Below, piece by piece: positions 14,668 through 16,455 of a DNA stretch of 16,455 nucleotides. The stretch's first letter is position 1; each line of letters opens with the position of its first letter. The position numbers and the translations under genes were made by a program. Below the pieces are notes generated by a model. That model was not told the origin of the DNA, searched no databases, and saw only the letters and a program-made list of their open reading frames with translations. This DNA comes from Ruminococcus sp. UBA5884 (GTDB lineage Bacteria > Bacillota > Clostridia > Oscillospirales > Ruminococcaceae), in contig DJFA01000076.1 in the NCBI GenBank assembly GCA_002431975.1, positions 10,648-27,102 of the forward strand, written 5' to 3'.

Positions 14668-16260
14668 ATGAAAAAAACATTAAAATTTTCTGCTTTGTCT
14701 GTAGTTTTGACTCTGATTTTTCTTGTCGGCTGTTCTGAAAAAAATAATACAGAAATAAAAACATTTACTGGATTTTTTTCAGGAAATTATGCAGATTCCA
14801 TTTCAGACAATAATGTTATACAGGATATAATTGCAGAAAAAATCGGTGCAGAATGTATTGAAATAAGAGAAACAGATGATGCAAATGCTATTGACAAAAT
14901 GATTCTTTCCGAAAAATATCCGGATTTTATTTATGGTGCTTCACATACTGCACGTCTTATAGATTCAGGAGCTTTTATCCCTATTGATGAATACTGGGAT
15001 AAATATGATAATATCAAAAATTATTTTACTCCTGAAGAATGGGATAAAATACGTTCAGATGATGGTCATATCTATTATATTCCTTCATTTTCAAAATGTT
15101 ATATGCATGATACAGATACAATTCATAGTGATGAGGCATTCTGGATACAGGTGAGAGTTCTCAAATGGGCAGGATATCCGGAAATAAATACTCTTGACGA
15201 ATATTTTGACCTTATTGAACGCTATCTTGAAGCAAATCCTGAAAATATCGGATATGAAATACTTACTGACGGGTATTTCTATTTCGGATTTGAAAATCCT
15301 CCGCAGTTCCTCGATGGTTACCCGAATGACGGAGCGTGTATAGTTGATACTGAAAATCTTGTGGCAATTGATTATAATACTACTCCTACAGCTGAAAAAT
15401 GGTTCAGAAAACTTAATGAGGAATATCATAAGGGTATAATTGATTCAGACAGCTTTGTTATGAACAAACAGCAGTATCTTGATAAAATAAGTCAGGGAAA
15501 TGTACTCGGAATGACTGACCAATACTGGAATTTTGGTTCAGCCGTAGCTTCACTGCCAGATGAATGCCAGTATATTCCCCTTGGAATAGTGATTGAGGAC
15601 GGCATTGAGGAACATTATCATTCTCAGGTTGCACTTGATGTATCTCAGGGAATAGGGATTTCAGTAAGCTGTGATGATGTTGATGGTGCATTGAAATTTA
15701 TCAATGATTTGCTTGAACCAGAAATTTTAAATCTGCGTTTCTGGGGTATTGAGGGAACAGATTACAGTAAGGATGAAAATGGTGTTTTCTATCTCACTGA
15801 TGAACAGCGTGACAGACTCTATAATGATGAAATTCAGCGTACTGAAAAATGCAGCTATTCATATTTTCCATTCTATAAAGGTATGAATCAGGACGGAATA
15901 AATGCTTATAGTCCACAGTATCAGCCGGCTGAATTTTATAAAGGTCTCAGCGATATTATGAAAGAATGCTTTGATGCTTATGGAGTTAAAACATTTGTTG
16001 AGCTTCTTAATCAGGCAGGAGAAAATCCGCCGTGGTATCCGATGTGGTCATATACAAATACATTTACTTCTGATACTCCATATGGAAAAGCTAAAGAGGA
16101 TATGGATAATGTAAAGCATGAGTATCTTCCAGCTGTTGTTATGAGCAGTGATTTTGATTCTGCATGGGCGGAATATATGGAGGCTTACAAAGAACGCTGT
16201 GACGTTGATGCTTATCTTGATGCTCTTACAGAGGAAATACGCCGCTGGGGTCAGAAATAA
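14668..16260 (+). CDS. Extracellular solute-binding lipoprotein, LplA-like (paralogue B)
   Basis: A 530-residue lipoprotein with the lipobox LVGC (Cys22). I start it at the ATG 14668 (MKKTLKFS, a proper signal peptide) rather than at the GTG 14641, whose extra nine residues overlap the end of the preceding gene. The ribosome site is weak (GGTG), so it may be read by coupling from paralogue A, 13 bases upstream. It aligns with paralogue A over its whole length, roughly two-thirds identical by eye, with the most change in the N-terminal 60 residues and around the NIGYEILTD and RLYNDEIQR segments. The YNTTPTAEKWFRKLNEEYHKGIID block and WYPMWSY are conserved. It is the last gene of the operon, ending at a strong terminator. 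It may bind a related but different ligand. Confidence 0.85.
   Translation: MKKTLKFSALSVVLTLIFLVGCSEKNNTEIKTFTGFFSGNYADSISDNNVIQDIIAEKIGAECIEIRETDDANAIDKMILSEKYPDFIYGASHTARLIDSGAFIPIDEYWDKYDNIKNYFTPEEWDKIRSDDGHIYYIPSFSKCYMHDTDTIHSDEAFWIQVRVLKWAGYPEINTLDEYFDLIERYLEANPENIGYEILTDGYFYFGFENPPQFLDGYPNDGACIVDTENLVAIDYNTTPTAEKWFRKLNEEYHKGIIDSDSFVMNKQQYLDKISQGNVLGMTDQYWNFGSAVASLPDECQYIPLGIVIEDGIEEHYHSQVALDVSQGIGISVSCDDVDGALKFINDLLEPEILNLRFWGIEGTDYSKDENGVFYLTDEQRDRLYNDEIQRTEKCSYSYFPFYKGMNQDGINAYSPQYQPAEFYKGLSDIMKECFDAYGVKTFVELLNQAGENPPWYPMWSYTNTFTSDTPYGKAKEDMDNVKHEYLPAVVMSSDFDSAWAEYMEAYKERCDVDAYLDALTEEIRRWGQK
15322..15425 (+). repeat. Near-identical block shared with paralogue A, copy 2
   Basis: This is the partner of 13716-13819, offset by 1606 bases throughout with no gaps and two mismatches. 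It is identical from 15350 to 15425. Confidence 0.85.
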
Positions 16261-16287
16261 AAAAACCGCACATTATGTGCGGTTTTT
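16261..16287. terminator. Bidirectional terminator between the lipoprotein operon and the convergent dockerin gene
   Basis: AAAAACCGCACA (16261-16272) pairs perfectly with TGTGCGGTTTTT (16276-16287) around a 3-base loop. It starts directly after the TAA of paralogue B. The A-run and T-run flanks allow it to work for both the plus-strand operon and the minus-strand gene. Bases 16288-16377 are AT-rich with nothing further recognisable. Confidence 0.9.
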
Positions 16288-16377
16288 GTTATATATTAAC
16301 AAATTTATGCTGCATTAACACAAATTCGATAAAAATTTTATAATTATGAATTTTTTTGTTATATAGAATCAAATTAA

Positions 16378-16455
16378 TTAGAGAGAATCCCTAAGACCAA
16401 TAATATACTGTTTAATAAGTCCAAGGTCTTTGAGGTCAATAGTTCCGTCAGAATT
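16378..16455 (-). CDS. C-terminal end of a second dockerin-containing protein (partial)
   Basis: Only the last 25 codons and TAA are in the window; the gene continues beyond the right edge. The visible part NSDGTIDLKDLGLIKQY followed by IIGLRDSL is the second calcium-loop repeat of a type I dockerin. It parallels NTVDLKDLGQLKKY in the pectate lyase but has the canonical Gly at loop position 6. The catalytic or binding module of this protein lies outside the window, so the substrate cannot be named. It is convergent with the lipoprotein operon. Confidence 0.85.
   Translation of the reverse strand, partial: NSDGTIDLKDLGLIKQYIIGLRDSL

Overview
The window looks like a chromosomal segment of a low-GC, Gram-positive, fibre-degrading gut bacterium of the Ruminococcus type. 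The evidence is AT-rich DNA, strong Shine-Dalgarno sites, lipoprotein and Firmicute-style signal peptides, and two genes ending in type I dockerin modules, the hallmark of cellulosome-building clostridia. The genus is an inference; no rRNA or species marker is present.

Layout. Bases 133-5572 hold three minus-strand housekeeping genes: uvrC (excinuclease subunit C), a THUMP-domain 23S rRNA methyltransferase of the YpsC/RlmL type, and a class A penicillin-binding protein with its own sigma-A-like promoter and a strong terminator. Divergent from these, at 5753-6094, is a small membrane-anchored protein with a BofC-like C-terminal domain. At 6385-9759 lies a large secreted enzyme with a signal peptide, an Fn3-like module, a PL1 pectate lyase, a Thr-rich linker, a PL9 pectate lyase and a dockerin. 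It appears to be a cellulosomal pectinase with two lyase folds in one chain, and key calcium and catalytic residues of both can be placed.

From 10137 to 16260 runs a compact four-gene plus-strand operon with a near-consensus promoter (9988-10016) and a perfect hairpin terminator (16261-16287). It encodes a membrane GGDEF diguanylate cyclase, a two-TM sensor shaped like a YesM/LytS-family histidine kinase but with the H-box and N-box eroded, and two tandem paralogous LplA-like solute-binding lipoproteins. No ABC permease, ATPase or response regulator accompanies them here. The operon sits between two dockerin genes, the second of which is only a C-terminal stub at 16378-16455 on the minus strand. 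I infer an extracellular-ligand-sensing module in which substrate-binding lipoproteins and a pseudokinase sensor feed a c-di-GMP output, possibly tied to plant-polysaccharide use. This is the part most likely to be undescribed.

The intergenic DNA carries a dispersed hairpin repeat family (GGGGCG...CGCCCGTT with covarying tips) at four places, each in sense orientation to the neighbouring gene. Several starts look non-canonical: a TTG for the GGDEF gene and possible CTG starts for the BofC-like and PBP genes.
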